64,000 nt of DNA from Oceanobacillus chungangensis (GCF_003369565.1 NZ_PIOD01000010.1:10986-74985), one strand, 5' to 3'. Positions 1-8,789 are shown, counted from the stretch's first letter. Notes: a model not told the origin generated them from the letters alone. Program-made: numbers and translations.

Positions 1-73
1 ATTTGATTTGGCTGCAGTATCCATTTGTATGGTATGCATAATTTCTTGTTAATCAAGAGGGGGTTTCAGAAAC

Positions 74-745
74 GTGGGGATATTTAAAAGGATGAAAGAG
101 GACATGGATGTGGTGTTTGAACAGGATCCAGCTGCGAGAACGTATTTTGAAGTGTTTTTAACCTATTCTGGTGTGCACGCTGTTTGGAACCACCGAATAG
201 CCCATGCTTTTTATAAAAAGAAATTATTCTTTATTGCTAGGGTAATATCGCAGGTTAGTCGCTTTTTTACTGGAATTGAAATCCACCCTGGTGCAGTAAT
301 TGGCAGACGTTTATTCATCGACCATGGCATGGGGGTTGTCATTGGTGAAACATGTGAAATAGGTGATAACGTCACGATTTTCCAAGGAGTGACGTTAGGT
401 GGAACGGGGAAAGAAAGAGGAAAACGTCATCCAACGGTTAAGGACAATGCACTTATTTCAACTGGTGCAAAGGTACTTGGTGCAATTACAATTGGTGAAA
501 GCTCTAAAGTTGGTGGTGGCGCTGTCGTTATTAAAGATGTCCCAGACCACTCTACAGTTGTAGGTATACCGGGGAGAGTCGTCGTACAAAATGGAGAAAG
601 AGTAAGGACAGATTTAGATCACCATATGATACCAGATCCTGTAGCAGACCGCTGTAAAGAATTGCAACAGGAGATTGAACGGTTAAAAATTGAAATCGAT
701 AGGCTAAAGGAAGGGAATGCTGATTATGTCAATAAAAGTTTATAA
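74..745 (+). CDS. cysE: Serine O-acetyltransferase CysE
   Basis: Transfers acetyl from acetyl-CoA to L-serine, the first step of cysteine synthesis in the cytoplasm. The 223-residue protein has an alpha-helical N-terminal part and a left-handed beta-helix of hexapeptide repeats from about residue 67 ([26 protein letters not shown]), with the conserved IDHG at 82-85 (D83, H84) and H119. Residues 193-215 look like a short coiled coil. The start is GTG with AGAGGGGG upstream. It overlaps cysS, as in the gltX-cysE-cysS order of B. subtilis, coupling cysteine supply to cysteinyl-tRNA synthesis. The 73 bases before it hold no gene. Confidence 0.96.
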   Translation: MGIFKRMKEDMDVVFEQDPAARTYFEVFLTYSGVHAVWNHRIAHAFYKKKLFFIARVISQVSRFFTGIEIHPGAVIGRRLFIDHGMGVVIGETCEIGDNVTIFQGVTLGGTGKERGKRHPTVKDNALISTGAKVLGAITIGESSKVGGGAVVIKDVPDHSTVVGIPGRVVVQNGERVRTDLDHHMIPDPVADRCKELQQEIERLKIEIDRLKEGNADYVNKSL

Positions 746-2129
746 TACGTTAACCCGTAATAAAGAAGAATTCAAATCACTAGTTGATGGAAAGGTCAGC
801 ATGTATGTATGTGGACCAACAGTTTATAACTATATCCATATCGGTAATGCCCGTCCTGCAATCGTATTTGATACAGTAAGAAGGTATTTTGAATACAAGG
901 GATATGCTGTCGACTACGTACTCAATTTCACTGATGTCGATGATAAGATTATTAGAACGGCAAATGAAGCGGGTGTAGAAGTACAGGAAATTGCAGATAA
1001 ATATATTGATGCCTATTTAGAGGATGTTGCTGCATTGGGAGTGAAAAAGGCAACCGTTAACCCTCGTGTAATGGAATCAATGGATGATATCATTACGTTC
1101 ATTGAAGTTCTCATAAAGAAGGATTATGCATACGAAGCAGATGGCGATGTTTATTTTAAACCACGTGCGTTTGAAGGTTATGGGAAGTTGTCCCATCAGT
1201 CCATCGATGAATTACGTTCTGGTGCAAGAATTCAAATTGGCGAAAGAAAAGATGACCCACTTGATTTTGCCTTGTGGAAAAAGGCAAAGGATGGCGAAAT
1301 TTCTTGGGATTCCCCGTGGGGAAAAGGTCGACCAGGCTGGCATATCGAATGTTCAACGATGGTGAAGAAATATCTTGGCGATACCATTGATATTCATGCA
1401 GGCGGACAGGATTTAACCTTCCCCCATCATGAGAATGAAATAGCCCAGTCGGAAGCGATGACAGGGCATCAATTTGCCAATTACTGGATGCATAATGGTT
1501 ATATTAATATTGATAATGAAAAAATGTCAAAATCACTCGGGAACTTTGTATTGGCACGTGAATTAATTGAAAAGCATGATCCACAAATTTTAAGATTTTT
1601 CATGCTAAGTGTACATTATCGCAATCCGATTAATTTTACAGAAGAATTACTAGAGAATGCAAAAAATGGATTTGGTCGAATTAAAACGGCATTCCAAAAC
1701 CTAGAACATCGAAAAGCTTCAAGTACTGGTTTGGCAGAAAATGAAGCAGAATGGCTAACGAAGATTGATACATTAAAACAACAATTTGAAGCAGCGATGG
1801 ATGATGACTTTAATACTGCAAATGCTATTTCTATATTATTTGATTTAGCAAAGGAAGCAAATGTTTATTTACAATCGAAGCAGACAACAATTCAAGTTAT
1901 CGAGACATTCCAAGAAACGATTCGAGTATTCTTACAAGTTCTTGGAATTAATGTGAAAGAAGAAAAGGATTTGCTAGACGAAGATATCGAAGCTTTGATT
2001 GCCGAACGGAACGAAGCAAGAAAGAACCGCAACTTTGCTCGAGCAGATGAGATTAGAGATTTACTGAAGGACCAGCATATTATTTTGGAAGATACTGCTC
2101 AAGGAGTTCGCTGGAAAAGGGGCAAATAA
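726..2129 (+). CDS. cysS: Cysteinyl-tRNA synthetase
   Basis: Class I aminoacyl-tRNA synthetase that charges tRNA-Cys. With the start at 726 the protein has 467 residues. The HIGH-type signature HIGN is near residues 38-41, after the zinc cysteine C29 in the YVCGPT motif, and KMSKS is at about 266-270, followed by the C-terminal DALR-type helical region. An in-frame ATG at 717 sits only 1-2 bases from the AAGGAAGGG ribosome binding site, so the ATG at 726 with normal spacing is preferred. The start lies inside the end of cysE and the stop overlaps mrnC by one base. Confidence 0.97.
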   Translation: MSIKVYNTLTRNKEEFKSLVDGKVSMYVCGPTVYNYIHIGNARPAIVFDTVRRYFEYKGYAVDYVLNFTDVDDKIIRTANEAGVEVQEIADKYIDAYLEDVAALGVKKATVNPRVMESMDDIITFIEVLIKKDYAYEADGDVYFKPRAFEGYGKLSHQSIDELRSGARIQIGERKDDPLDFALWKKAKDGEISWDSPWGKGRPGWHIECSTMVKKYLGDTIDIHAGGQDLTFPHHENEIAQSEAMTGHQFANYWMHNGYINIDNEKMSKSLGNFVLARELIEKHDPQILRFFMLSVHYRNPINFTEELLENAKNGFGRIKTAFQNLEHRKASSTGLAENEAEWLTKIDTLKQQFEAAMDDDFNTANAISILFDLAKEANVYLQSKQTTIQVIETFQETIRVFLQVLGINVKEEKDLLDEDIEALIAERNEARKNRNFARADEIRDLLKDQHIILEDTAQGVRWKRGK

Positions 2130-2527
2130 TGGAATTAGATGTAAAACAAATGAAAAGTTTAGCGCTTGCGTACATGGGGGATGCGATATATGAAGTCTAT
2201 GTACGTGAGTATTTATTAAATAAAGGTGAGGTTAAACCTAATCAACTTCATAATCATGCCGTTCGTTTCGTATCAGGAAAAGCCCAAGCCTCTGTTATCT
2301 TACACTTTTTAGAAAAGGACATCTTGTCAGATGAAGAGAGCCGTGTCGTAGGGCGTGGGAGAAATGCGAAGTCGGGATCAATTCCAAAGAATATCAGTGT
2401 TCAAACTTATCGCTATAGCACCGCATTCGAAGCGTTAATTGGTTATCATTATTTATTGAAAAATGAAGCTCGATTAAGTGAATTATTACAACTATCGGTA
2501 GCATTTATCGAAGGAAGGAGCGAATAA
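2129..2527 (+). CDS. mrnC: Mini-ribonuclease III (MrnC)
   Basis: Dimeric RNase III catalytic domain without the dsRNA-binding domain; in B. subtilis it matures the 3' and 5' ends of 23S rRNA. The 132-residue length fits the family. The signature [13 protein letters not shown] carries the acidic residues D18 and E22, and a second acidic helix is seen in [10 protein letters not shown]. It starts on the ATG of an ATAATG overlap with the cysS stop and is followed by rlmB one base after its stop, so the three are translationally linked. Confidence 0.95.
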   Translation: MELDVKQMKSLALAYMGDAIYEVYVREYLLNKGEVKPNQLHNHAVRFVSGKAQASVILHFLEKDILSDEESRVVGRGRNAKSGSIPKNISVQTYRYSTAFEALIGYHYLLKNEARLSELLQLSVAFIEGRSE

Positions 2528-2528
2528 G

Positions 2529-3281
2529 ATGGAAATCGAACAGGAAATTATTATTGGTAAAAATCCGGTAATGGAGGCATTGCGATCTGGAAGATCTGTG
2601 AATAAAGTGTTAGTACTTGAGCATCTAAATGCGCAGACAATGGGCAAGCTTCATCAATTAGTCAAGGAAGCCGGAACGATTGTACAAAAGGTGCCAAAGT
2701 CCAAACTGGATCAATTATCAGATGGAAATCATCAAGGGGTGATTGCATATGTTGCTTCCTATGAATATGCGTCATTAGATGATTTATTTAGAAATGCAGA
2801 GGAAAAATCGGAGGATCCATTTTTCATTATTTTGGACGAGCTGGAGGACCCGCATAATCTGGGTTCTATTTTACGGACAGCAGATGCTACAGGGGCACAT
2901 GGCGTCATTATTCCCAAACGCAGGTCGGTCGGACTGACAGCAACAGTTGCTAAGACAGCGGCGGGCGCAATCGAGCATATTCCGGTTGCGAGAGTGACGA
3001 ATATCGCTAATACGATTGACGAGCTGAAGGAAAGAAATATTTGGGTTGTTGGTACAGAAGCGGAAGCGACAGAGGACTATCGAAGGCTTGACGGAACCCT
3101 GCCAATCGCTTTAGTTATAGGGAATGAGGGTAAAGGAATCAGTCGATTAGTACGTAAAAAGTGTGATTGGACGGTTAGCTTGCCGATGAAGGGCGAGGTT
3201 TCTTCCTTGAATGCATCAGTAGCTTGCAGTTTACTGCTTTATGAAGTTTACCGGAAGCGATATCCATTAGGTGAAGCATAA
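2529..3281 (+). CDS. rlmB: 23S rRNA 2'-O-methyltransferase RlmB (TrmH/SpoU family)
   Basis: SPOUT-class methyltransferase, expected to methylate the 2'-O of a conserved guanosine of 23S rRNA (G2251 in E. coli numbering). The 250 residues comprise an N-terminal L30e-like substrate-binding domain (about 1-75) and the knotted catalytic domain with motif 1 (DPHNLGSILRTADA), motif 2 (GNEGKGIS) and motif 3 (LNASVA). The position between mrnC and rae1 is the usual Bacillus arrangement. Exact target specificity is inferred from orthology. Confidence 0.93.
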   Translation: MEIEQEIIIGKNPVMEALRSGRSVNKVLVLEHLNAQTMGKLHQLVKEAGTIVQKVPKSKLDQLSDGNHQGVIAYVASYEYASLDDLFRNAEEKSEDPFFIILDELEDPHNLGSILRTADATGAHGVIIPKRRSVGLTATVAKTAAGAIEHIPVARVTNIANTIDELKERNIWVVGTEAEATEDYRRLDGTLPIALVIGNEGKGISRLVRKKCDWTVSLPMKGEVSSLNASVACSLLLYEVYRKRYPLGEA

Positions 3282-3790
3282 TGGTCGTCCTCGTAGTTGA
3301 TGGGTACAATATCATTGGGGCATGGAGTGAATTGCAGCGACTAAAGGATAATGATATCGGCGAGGCACGTGAACGATTAATTCAATTAATGGCAGAGTAT
3401 CAAGCATATTCAGGGCATCGAGTGATTGTAGTATTCGATGCCTATTATGTAAAAGGGATAGAAAGCAAGCTGAATCAATATAAAGTCGACATCATTTATA
3501 CGAAAGAGAAGGAAACTGCCGATGAATGCATTGAGAAGCTTGTAAAGAAAATAAAAAATGTGAAAACACAAGTATATGTGGCTACTTCAGACTATGCGGA
3601 GCAACGGACAATCTTTGGACAAGGTGCACTTCGTAAATCGGCAAGAGAATTATATATTGAGTTAAAAGATATTGAGCGTGAAATTAAATCCAATATAATT
3701 CAGCATCAACAAATAAAGCCACAAACAAAAATAGAATTAAATCAAGAAATCTTAGCTAAATTTGAGAAAATGAGACGTGGGGAATTGTAA
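3281..3790 (+). CDS. rae1: NYN-domain ribosome-associated endonuclease Rae1 (YacP)
   Basis: PIN/NYN-fold endoribonuclease; the B. subtilis ortholog cleaves mRNA in the ribosomal A site. The 169-residue protein begins with the diagnostic VVDGYNIIG (D7), has a second acidic cluster around VVFDAYYVKG and a third in VATSDYAEQ, matching the NYN acidic triad. The basic C-terminal tail is usual. It overlaps the stop of rlmB by one base and ends about 150 bases before sigH, after which a new promoter is seen. Confidence 0.92.
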   Translation: MVVLVVDGYNIIGAWSELQRLKDNDIGEARERLIQLMAEYQAYSGHRVIVVFDAYYVKGIESKLNQYKVDIIYTKEKETADECIEKLVKKIKNVKTQVYVATSDYAEQRTIFGQGALRKSARELYIELKDIEREIKSNIIQHQQIKPQTKIELNQEILAKFEKMRRGEL

Positions 3791-3868
3791 GGTGACCATT
3801 ATTTAATAGAATTTATCTAAAATATTTGGATTGTTCCCAATTAAGTAATGGAATTACCTGTCCTCGTA

Positions 3869-3898
3869 TTGACGTGCTTGAAAGTCGTCCTGTATAAT
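3869..3898 (+). promoter_or_regulatory. Sigma-A-type promoter of sigH
   Basis: TTGACG at 3869-3874 and TATAAT at 3893-3898 are 18 bases apart, with TG just before the -10. It lies 40 bases upstream of the sigH start. The B. subtilis sigH gene is likewise preceded by its own promoter, there repressed by AbrB; an AbrB site cannot be judged by eye. Confidence 0.8.
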
Positions 3899-3937
3899 GA
3901 ACGGTACAGTGATTGCACGGTAATTGGAGGGGGCTTC

Positions 3938-4591
3938 ATGAACGTTAGTCAACTTGATCCAGATAAACAAGAATTGCATAATCTGCATGATAATGACATT
4001 TTATACTTGATTCAGCAAGGGAATAACCATGCACTAGACTTCTTAATACATAAATATAGAAATTTCGTGCGTGCAAAAGCAAGGACATATTTTTTAATTG
4101 GAGCTGATAAAGAGGATATTGTTCAAGAAGGAATGATTGGCCTATATAAGGCGATTCGTGATTTTGATGCAGACAAGCTATCTTCTTTTAAAGCGTTTGC
4201 AGAATTATGTATCACACGACAAATTATTACTGCAATTAAGACAGCGACAAGGCAAAAGCATATTCCGCTTAATTCATATGTATCTTTGGATAAACCAATT
4301 TATGATGAAGAATCGGAACGAACATTATTAGATATTATTGCTGGATCAAGATCAATCGATCCACAGGAACTACTTGTAAATCGGGAGAAGATGGGGGACA
4401 TCGAACTGCAATTATCAGAGTTATTAAGCGAATTAGAGCGAGAAGTGCTGCATTTATATGTCGATGGGCGCACATATCAAGAGATCTCAATTGAGTTGAA
4501 AAGACATGTTAAATCAATTGATAATGCTCTGCAGCGAGTAAAGCGTAAAATGGAGCAGTTGTTGGAAGTAAATGAAGCAAAATTTCAATAG
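3938..4591 (+). CDS. sigH: RNA polymerase sigma-H factor
   Basis: Alternative sigma factor for the transition state, competence and early sporulation. With ATG at 3938, preceded by GGAGGGGG, the protein is 217 residues, the family length. Region 2 is visible as DKEDIVQEGMIGLYKAIRDFD, and region 4 as REVLHLYVDGRTYQEISIEL followed by basic residues. An upstream in-frame start at 3848 would place the promoter inside the coding sequence, so it is rejected. Its place between rae1 and rpmG matches B. subtilis. Confidence 0.95.
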   Translation: MNVSQLDPDKQELHNLHDNDILYLIQQGNNHALDFLIHKYRNFVRAKARTYFLIGADKEDIVQEGMIGLYKAIRDFDADKLSSFKAFAELCITRQIITAIKTATRQKHIPLNSYVSLDKPIYDEESERTLLDIIAGSRSIDPQELLVNREKMGDIELQLSELLSELEREVLHLYVDGRTYQEISIELKRHVKSIDNALQRVKRKMEQLLEVNEAKFQ

Positions 4592-4624
4592 TCTATCTAT
4601 CGGAAAGATTCGTTTTATATTACA

Positions 4625-4654
4625 TTGACATAAGAAGTAGAAACATGCTACATT
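4625..4654 (+). promoter_or_regulatory. Promoter upstream of rpmG-secE
   Basis: A perfect TTGACA at 4625-4630 is followed after 18 bases by TACATT at 4649-4654, immediately upstream of the rpmG ribosome binding site. Assignment is by consensus only. Confidence 0.55.
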
Positions 4655-4690
4655 ATATGAGGAAAAACCTCGAAGTGATGGGGTGGTATA

Positions 4691-4840
4691 ATGAGTAACA
4701 AGATAACTTTAGCGTGCGAAATTTGTTTAAGTAGAAACTATTCGACAAATAAAAATGTATCCACACAATCTACACGTTTAGAAGTACGCAAGTTTTGCAA
4801 AACATGTGGGAAACATACATTGCATCGCGAAACGAAATAA
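4691..4840 (+). CDS. rpmG: Ribosomal protein bL33 (zinc-binding form)
   Basis: Forty-nine-residue large-subunit protein reading [12 protein letters not shown], then [18 protein letters not shown]. Two CxxC pairs (C9/C12 and C36/C39) form a zinc ribbon, so this is the C+ form, comparable to RpmGB of B. subtilis, rather than a zinc-independent replacement. A ribosome binding site GATGGGGTGG precedes the ATG. The gene is co-oriented with secE and nusG, the standard context. Confidence 0.95.
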   Translation: MSNKITLACEICLSRNYSTNKNVSTQSTRLEVRKFCKTCGKHTLHRETK

Positions 4841-4972
4841 AGTGTGATTTCATATAGAGGGCACATCTGTAATATTGGATAGTTACCTTTTTAATGAGCG
4901 AAATACTACAGCAAAATTGCTAGTTTTATGCGGGATAAATGTATATTTAGGTAGAGTTTGGGGGGTACAAGC

Positions 4973-5146
4973 GTGTTTACGTTTTTCAAAAATGTATCAA
5001 AGGAAATGAAAAAGGTCAGCTGGCCAAAAGGTAAAGAATTAAGGAACTATACAGTAATTGTTATATCAACAGTCGTATTCATAGCGTTATTTTTTATGGT
5101 AGTTGATACAGGAATTTCATTAGTTCTGGAATCTTTCTTTGAATAA
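4973..5146 (+). CDS. secE: Preprotein translocase subunit SecE
   Basis: Small essential subunit of the SecYEG channel. The 57-residue protein has the short Gram-positive form: an amphipathic N-terminal helix with KEMKKVSWPKGKEL, then one membrane segment (about residues 27-49). The GTG at 4973 is chosen because TTGGGGGG lies at 4958-4966; a TTG at 4958 would be inside that ribosome binding site. It is followed by a terminator-like hairpin before nusG. Confidence 0.95.
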   Translation: MFTFFKNVSKEMKKVSWPKGKELRNYTVIVISTVVFIALFFMVVDTGISLVLESFFE

Positions 5147-5192
5147 TTTATTTTAATTATGCTATAATAGTATAAAAATACGCCTTTACGAG

Positions 5193-5216
5193 AAAACCCG
5201 CTAAAACGGGTTTTTT
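5193..5216 (+). terminator. Intrinsic terminator or attenuator between secE and nusG
   Basis: AAAACCCG (5193-5200) pairs with CGGGTTTT (5207-5214) around a six-base loop and runs into a U-tract. It would reduce read-through from secE into nusG unless nusG has its own promoter; a TATAAT at 5163-5168 is nearby but upstream of the hairpin. Confidence 0.75.
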
Positions 5217-5350
5217 AATGTTGGCAGAAAGAAAGTATATTTATATTTCTTTACTGTATAAGTGCAACTAGGGCAATCTGCCCAAAGTTTGGCGAATTGC
5301 AAAGTTTTCTAAGGGAATATTCATGATAAAAACTCTTTATAAGGGAGGGA

Positions 5351-5369
5351 AGGGCAAGCGAGTTGTCCT
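5351..5369 (+). promoter_or_regulatory. Hairpin separating the nusG ribosome binding site from its start codon
   Basis: AGGGCAA (5351-5357) can pair with TTGTCCT (5363-5369) around the loop GCGAG, with one G-U pair. The only strong Shine-Dalgarno sequence, AAGGGAGGGA at 5341-5350, ends immediately before this stem, and the ATG at 5376 follows six bases after it. Folding would bring the Shine-Dalgarno to a normal distance from the start. Confidence 0.55.
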
Positions 5370-5375
5370 ATATAA

Positions 5376-5912
5376 ATGGAGAAAAATTGGTATGTTGTTC
5401 ATACGTACTCTGGATATGAAAATAAAGTAAAAATGAATTTAGAAAAAAGAGTGGAAACAATGGGGATGGAAGATAAGATTTTCCGTGTGCTTGTTCCAGA
5501 AGATGAAGAAACAGAAATAAAAAATGGTAAAAAGAAGGTCTTGAAGAAGAAATTCTTCCCTGGTTATGTATTAACGGAAATGATTATGACCGATGATTCA
5601 TGGTATGTTGTGCGCAATACACCTGGTGTTACAGGGTTTGTTGGTTCAAGTGGCCATGGTGCTAAGCCTACACCATTATTGCCTGATGAAGTAGATACAC
5701 TTCTCAAGCGAATGGGAATGGAATCGCAGAAGGTTCAAATTGACTTCGAACTAAAAGAAAATGTTCGTGTTAAAGAAGGACCGTTTGCTGACTTCACAGG
5801 ATCAATCGAGCATATCGATTTAGACAAGCAAAAAGTTAAGGTTCATGTAAACATGTTTGGTAGAGAAACCCCAGTTGAACTAGACTTCGCACAAATAGAA
5901 AAACTAGGATAA
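5376..5912 (+). CDS. nusG: Transcription elongation/antitermination factor NusG
   Basis: Binds RNA polymerase and modulates pausing and termination. The 178-residue protein has the NGN domain (MEKNWYVVHTYSGYENKV and FPGYVLTEM, VRNTPGVTGFVG) and a C-terminal KOW domain (VKEGPFADFTGSIEHID, MFGRETPVEL). The start is fixed by the conserved MEKNWYVVHT and by an in-frame TAA directly before the ATG. No Shine-Dalgarno lies at normal linear distance; the nearest is 25 bases upstream, across a small hairpin. Confidence 0.97.
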   Translation: MEKNWYVVHTYSGYENKVKMNLEKRVETMGMEDKIFRVLVPEDEETEIKNGKKKVLKKKFFPGYVLTEMIMTDDSWYVVRNTPGVTGFVGSSGHGAKPTPLLPDEVDTLLKRMGMESQKVQIDFELKENVRVKEGPFADFTGSIEHIDLDKQKVKVHVNMFGRETPVELDFAQIEKLG

Positions 5913-6090
5913 TCGACTAGACTAATTTTGAGTACAAATGACAATGTTGACATAACATCTTCGTTATATTTAGTGTAGTTTGAGTAAAGGTCAATCATAA
6001 TCATTGCTCACGGAAGATAGAAGTCTATCTCTGTAGTCAACAATTGCTAACGCGCTTAATTTTTAGCATCGATAACTTAGAAAAGCAATA

Positions 6091-6125
6091 AACGTTTCAT
6101 TTTTTCTATGAAAAAATGAAACGTT
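6091..6125 (+). other. Long perfect hairpin between nusG and rplK
   Basis: AACGTTTCATTTTTT (6091-6105) and AAAAAATGAAACGTT (6111-6125) form a 15-bp perfect stem with a five-base loop. The T-run lies in the 5' arm rather than after the stem, so it is not a classical terminator on this strand. A second 8-bp hairpin follows at 6128-6147. The pair lies just upstream of the rplK promoter. Confidence 0.7.
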
Positions 6126-6155
6126 AAATTATTTTGAGAAAAATAATCTAACGCC

Positions 6156-6184
6156 TTGCATTTTAATGAAATTCATGGTAAAAT
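6156..6184 (+). promoter_or_regulatory. Promoter of rplK-rplA
   Basis: TTGCAT at 6156-6161 and TAAAAT at 6179-6184 with a 17-base spacer. It is about 105 bases upstream of the rplK start, leaving a leader that contains the L1-site mimic. Confidence 0.6.
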
Positions 6185-6228
6185 TCTTTTGTTATTTATG
6201 CTCGTGTTTTAGAGCGTATTTAAATATG

Positions 6229-6263
6229 AGTGGGAGGGATCCATCGGTACCCCTATTACCACA
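6229..6263 (+). promoter_or_regulatory. L1-binding-site mimic in the rplK leader
   Basis: The sequence AGTGGGAGG ... TATTACCACA resembles the base of the L1 stalk of 23S rRNA, where GUGGGAGG pairs across an internal loop with AUACCAC. GTGG/CCAC and AGGG/CCCT can pair. Ribosomal protein L1 represses its own operon through such mimics in E. coli and many other prokaryotes; use here is inferred. Confidence 0.65.
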
Positions 6264-6289
6264 TCACGGACTTTAAGGAGGTGTGTCTC

Positions 6290-6715
6290 GTGGCTAAAAA
6301 AGTAATCAAATTAGTAAAATTACAAATTCCAGCTGGTAAAGCAAACCCAGCACCGCCAGTAGGACCAGCATTAGGTCAAGCAGGTGTAAACATCATGGGA
6401 TTCTGTAAGGAGTTCAATGCACGTACACAAGATCAAGCGGGCTTAATTATCCCTGTTGAAATCACGGTATTTGAAGACCGTTCATTTACATTTATTACAA
6501 AGACTCCACCAGCAGCTGTTCTATTGAAAAAAGCAGCAGGTATTGAGTCTGGTTCAGGTGAACCGAACAAGAACAAAGTTGCTACTGTAAAACGTGATAA
6601 AGTGAAGGAAATTGCAGAAACTAAAATGCCAGATTTAAACGCCGCTGATGTAGAAGCAGCGATGCGCATGGTTGAAGGTACTGCACGAAGCATGGGAATT
6701 ACGATCGAAGACTAA
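6290..6715 (+). CDS. rplK: Ribosomal protein uL11
   Basis: Binds the GTPase-associated region of 23S rRNA (thiostrepton site). The start is the GTG at 6290 behind AAGGAGGTG, giving 141 residues, the family length; the longer upstream frame would read through the leader. The proline-rich N-terminal segment [16 protein letters not shown] (about residues 14-29) is intact, as is the C-terminal RNA-binding domain ending in [11 protein letters not shown]. It is followed by rplA after a terminator-like hairpin. Confidence 0.97.
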   Translation: MAKKVIKLVKLQIPAGKANPAPPVGPALGQAGVNIMGFCKEFNARTQDQAGLIIPVEITVFEDRSFTFITKTPPAAVLLKKAAGIESGSGEPNKNKVATVKRDKVKEIAETKMPDLNAADVEAAMRMVEGTARSMGITIED

Positions 6716-6731
6716 TTTACAATACGGCAAT

Positions 6732-6762
6732 GGTTGCGGATGGGAACTGACGCAACCTTTTT
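6732..6762 (+). terminator. Terminator-like hairpin between rplK and rplA
   Basis: GGTTGCG (6732-6738) pairs with CGCAACC (6751-6757) and is followed by five U residues. It is probably a partial terminator, since rplA downstream has no obvious promoter of its own. Confidence 0.6.
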
Positions 6763-6825
6763 CGTGAATGGGATAGACCGATGATGGTTTATTGCATGCT
6801 TTATAAGAGCCCTTGCGCTTTTATA

Positions 6826-6853
6826 AGTGGGAGGTATTACCGTTATAACCACA
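6826..6853 (+). promoter_or_regulatory. Second L1-binding-site mimic, upstream of rplA
   Basis: AGTGGGAGGTATTACC ... TAACCACA repeats the pattern found before rplK: GTGG pairs with CCAC and GGT with ACC, leaving an asymmetric internal loop like that of the 23S L1 stalk. It ends about 18 bases before the rplA start, so L1 binding could block initiation on its own gene. Confidence 0.6.
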
Positions 6854-6870
6854 ATAGAGGAGGAAATAAA

Positions 6871-7560
6871 ATGGCTAAAAGAGGTAAAAAACATCAAGAA
6901 GCTACAAAGCTTGTTGATCGCACGAAATCATATGAAGTAAAAGAAGCTATTGCATTAGCGAAACAAACTGCTAAAGCTAACTTCGACGAAACGGTTGAAG
7001 CTGCATTCCGTTTAGGAGTAGATCCTAAGAAAGCAGATCAACAAATCCGTGGCGCTTTCGTATTGCCGCACGGTACTGGTAAAACACAACGTGTACTAGT
7101 ATTTGCAAAAGGTGAGAAAGCGAAAGAAGCGGAAGCTGCTGGAGCTGATTACGTTGGTGAAGGAGAATACATCGAGAAGATCAACCAAGGTTGGTTCGAA
7201 TTTGATGTTATTGTTGCTACACCTGACATGATGGCTGAAGTAGGAAAACTTGGTCGCGTTCTTGGGCCAAAAGGCTTAATGCCAAACCCGAAAACTGGAA
7301 CAGTTACATTTGATGTAGAAAAAGCTGTTAACGATATTAAAGCTGGTAAAGTTGAATATCGTGTGGACAAACAATCTAACATTCATGTTCCAATCGGAAA
7401 AATTTCATTTGATGATGAGAAATTAGTTGAAAACTTTGTGGCGTTAACAGAACAACTTGTGAAGGTTAAACCACAAACTGCAAAAGGAACTTACATGAAG
7501 AATGTTTCAATTGCATCAACTATGGGACCTGGAATCAAAGTTGACGTTTCAAGCATCTAA
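6871..7560 (+). CDS. rplA: Ribosomal protein uL1
   Basis: Forms the L1 stalk that moves E-site tRNA, and is usually the autogenous repressor of the L11 operon. ATG at 6871, behind AGAGGAGG, gives 229 residues; the in-frame ATG 30 codons upstream would translate the leader hairpin. Family motifs include [12 protein letters not shown] and the C-terminal SSTMGPG-like [11 protein letters not shown]. It is followed by a strong promoter for rplJL. Confidence 0.97.
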   Translation: MAKRGKKHQEATKLVDRTKSYEVKEAIALAKQTAKANFDETVEAAFRLGVDPKKADQQIRGAFVLPHGTGKTQRVLVFAKGEKAKEAEAAGADYVGEGEYIEKINQGWFEFDVIVATPDMMAEVGKLGRVLGPKGLMPNPKTGTVTFDVEKAVNDIKAGKVEYRVDKQSNIHVPIGKISFDDEKLVENFVALTEQLVKVKPQTAKGTYMKNVSIASTMGPGIKVDVSSI

Positions 7561-7571
7561 TTAAAATAACG

Positions 7572-7600
7572 TTGACATATCAATTGAAATTGGATATAAT
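7572..7600 (+). promoter_or_regulatory. Strong promoter of rplJL
   Basis: Perfect consensus TTGACA (7572-7577) and TATAAT (7595-7600) with a 17-base spacer, the best promoter in the window. It drives the L10 leader. Confidence 0.9.
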
Positions 7601-7606
7601 TATGTC

Positions 7607-7745
7607 CGTTGATAAAAAAATACGTTATACCGCAGACAGTGGGGACCCTAGTGGTTTAATAATCCTGCCGAGGTGTTTATAAGCAGTCGATAAAATATAT
7701 CGTTTGTTATATAAAGCTCCTATGTCTACATGGGAGCTTTTTACT
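7607..7745 (+). ncRNA. L10 leader (autoregulatory L10(L12) binding leader)
   Basis: The transcribed leader between the promoter and rplJ contains the sequence CCTGCCGAGGTG at about 7664-7675, the conserved core of the Bacillus L10 leader, and ends in an intrinsic terminator at 7713-7744. L10 with L12 is known to bind such leaders to reduce expression of rplJL. The exact boundaries are approximate. Confidence 0.8.
7713..7744 (+). terminator. Attenuator terminator of the L10 leader
   Basis: AAAGCTCC (7713-7720) pairs with GGAGCTTT (7733-7740) with inner ATG/CAT pairing and a short U-tract. It sits between the L10-binding core and rplJ, as expected for transcription attenuation. Confidence 0.75.
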
Positions 7746-7838
7746 ATATTGCTTACCTGCATAAGCTTATTATAACTCGCCAAAGTGCTTGCACTTTTGG
7801 GTCGGTGTAATGATGTAATACTAATGGGAGGTGGAAAA

Positions 7839-8345
7839 ATGGCTAATCTTAAGATTGTAGAAAAGAAACAAGAACTTGTTGAAGAAATCACAACTAAATT
7901 CCGTGAAAGTCAAACATCAGTAGTTGTTGACTATCGTGGTTTAAGTGTTGCTGAGTTAACAACACTTCGTAAACAATTACGTGACGAAGGTATCGAATTC
8001 AAAGTATACAAGAACTCTATGAGTCGTCGTGCTGCAGAAGCTGCAGAAGTTGCGGAAATTAACGATACTTTAGTTGGGCCTACAGCTATTGCATTCAGTA
8101 ATAATGATGTAGTAGCTCCAGCAAGAATCCTTAATGATTTCGCGAAAACAAACGAAAACTTAGAGATCAAAGGCGGCATAATCGAAGGTAAGGTTGCAAC
8201 GTTAGAGCAAATTAAAGAACTTGCAGATCTTCCGAATTACGAAGGTATGGTTTCTATGTTGCTTAGCGTGCTTCAAGCACCTATCCGTAACTTTGCTTAT
8301 GTTACAAAAGCAATTGCAGAACAAAAAGAAGAACAAGGTGCATAA
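7839..8345 (+). CDS. rplJ: Ribosomal protein uL10
   Basis: Base of the ribosomal stalk; its C-terminal helix carries L7/L12 dimers. ATG at 7839, preceded by GGGAGGTGG, gives 168 residues. The N-terminal rRNA-binding part ([16 protein letters not shown]) and the C-terminal helix ([21 protein letters not shown]) are intact. An in-frame extension from 7785 would include a leader hairpin (AAAGTGC/GCACTTT, 7782-7797) and is rejected. rplL follows after 57 bases. Confidence 0.97.
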   Translation: MANLKIVEKKQELVEEITTKFRESQTSVVVDYRGLSVAELTTLRKQLRDEGIEFKVYKNSMSRRAAEAAEVAEINDTLVGPTAIAFSNNDVVAPARILNDFAKTNENLEIKGGIIEGKVATLEQIKELADLPNYEGMVSMLLSVLQAPIRNFAYVTKAIAEQKEEQGA

Positions 8346-8402
8346 TATTTTATCCCTTGCGTGTTAATAAAAAATGAAAATTAAATTAGGAGGAAATATA
8401 TC

Positions 8403-8768
8403 ATGACTAAAGAAGAAATGATTGGCGCGATTAAAGAAATGTCAGTTTTAGAATTAAACGACTTAGTTAAAGCGATTGAAGAAGAATTTGGAGTAACAGC
8501 TGCTGCACCAGTTGCAGTTGCAGGTGGAGCTGCTGGTGGAGCTGCTGCAGAAGAAAAAACTGAATTTGATGTAGTACTTGCATCAGTTGGTGACGCGAAG
8601 ATTAAAGTTGTTAAAGCTGTTCGTGAAATCACTGGTCTTGGACTTAAAGATGCTAAAGAATTAGTAGATAACGCACCGAAGGCAATTAAAGAAGGCGTAT
8701 CTAAAGATGAAGCAGAAGAAATGAAAGCTAAACTTGAAGAAGTTGGCGCAAGCGTAGAAGTTAAATAA
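8403..8768 (+). CDS. rplL: Ribosomal protein bL12 (L7/L12)
   Basis: Multicopy stalk protein that recruits translation factors. The 121 residues comprise the N-terminal dimerisation helices, an Ala/Gly-rich hinge (about 37-52) and the factor-binding domain with the conserved [22 protein letters not shown]-rich alanine codons in the hinge are normal. A strong terminator follows. Confidence 0.98.
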   Translation: MTKEEMIGAIKEMSVLELNDLVKAIEEEFGVTAAAPVAVAGGAAGGAAAEEKTEFDVVLASVGDAKIKVVKAVREITGLGLKDAKELVDNAPKAIKEGVSKDEAEEMKAKLEEVGASVEVK

Positions 8769-8789
8769 TTACAATGCTATTAATAAATG

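Noticed and set aside
5947..5970. TTGACA with TATATT as a promoter after nusG
   Set aside because: The spacer is only 12 bases and no better -10 lies at 16-18 bases.
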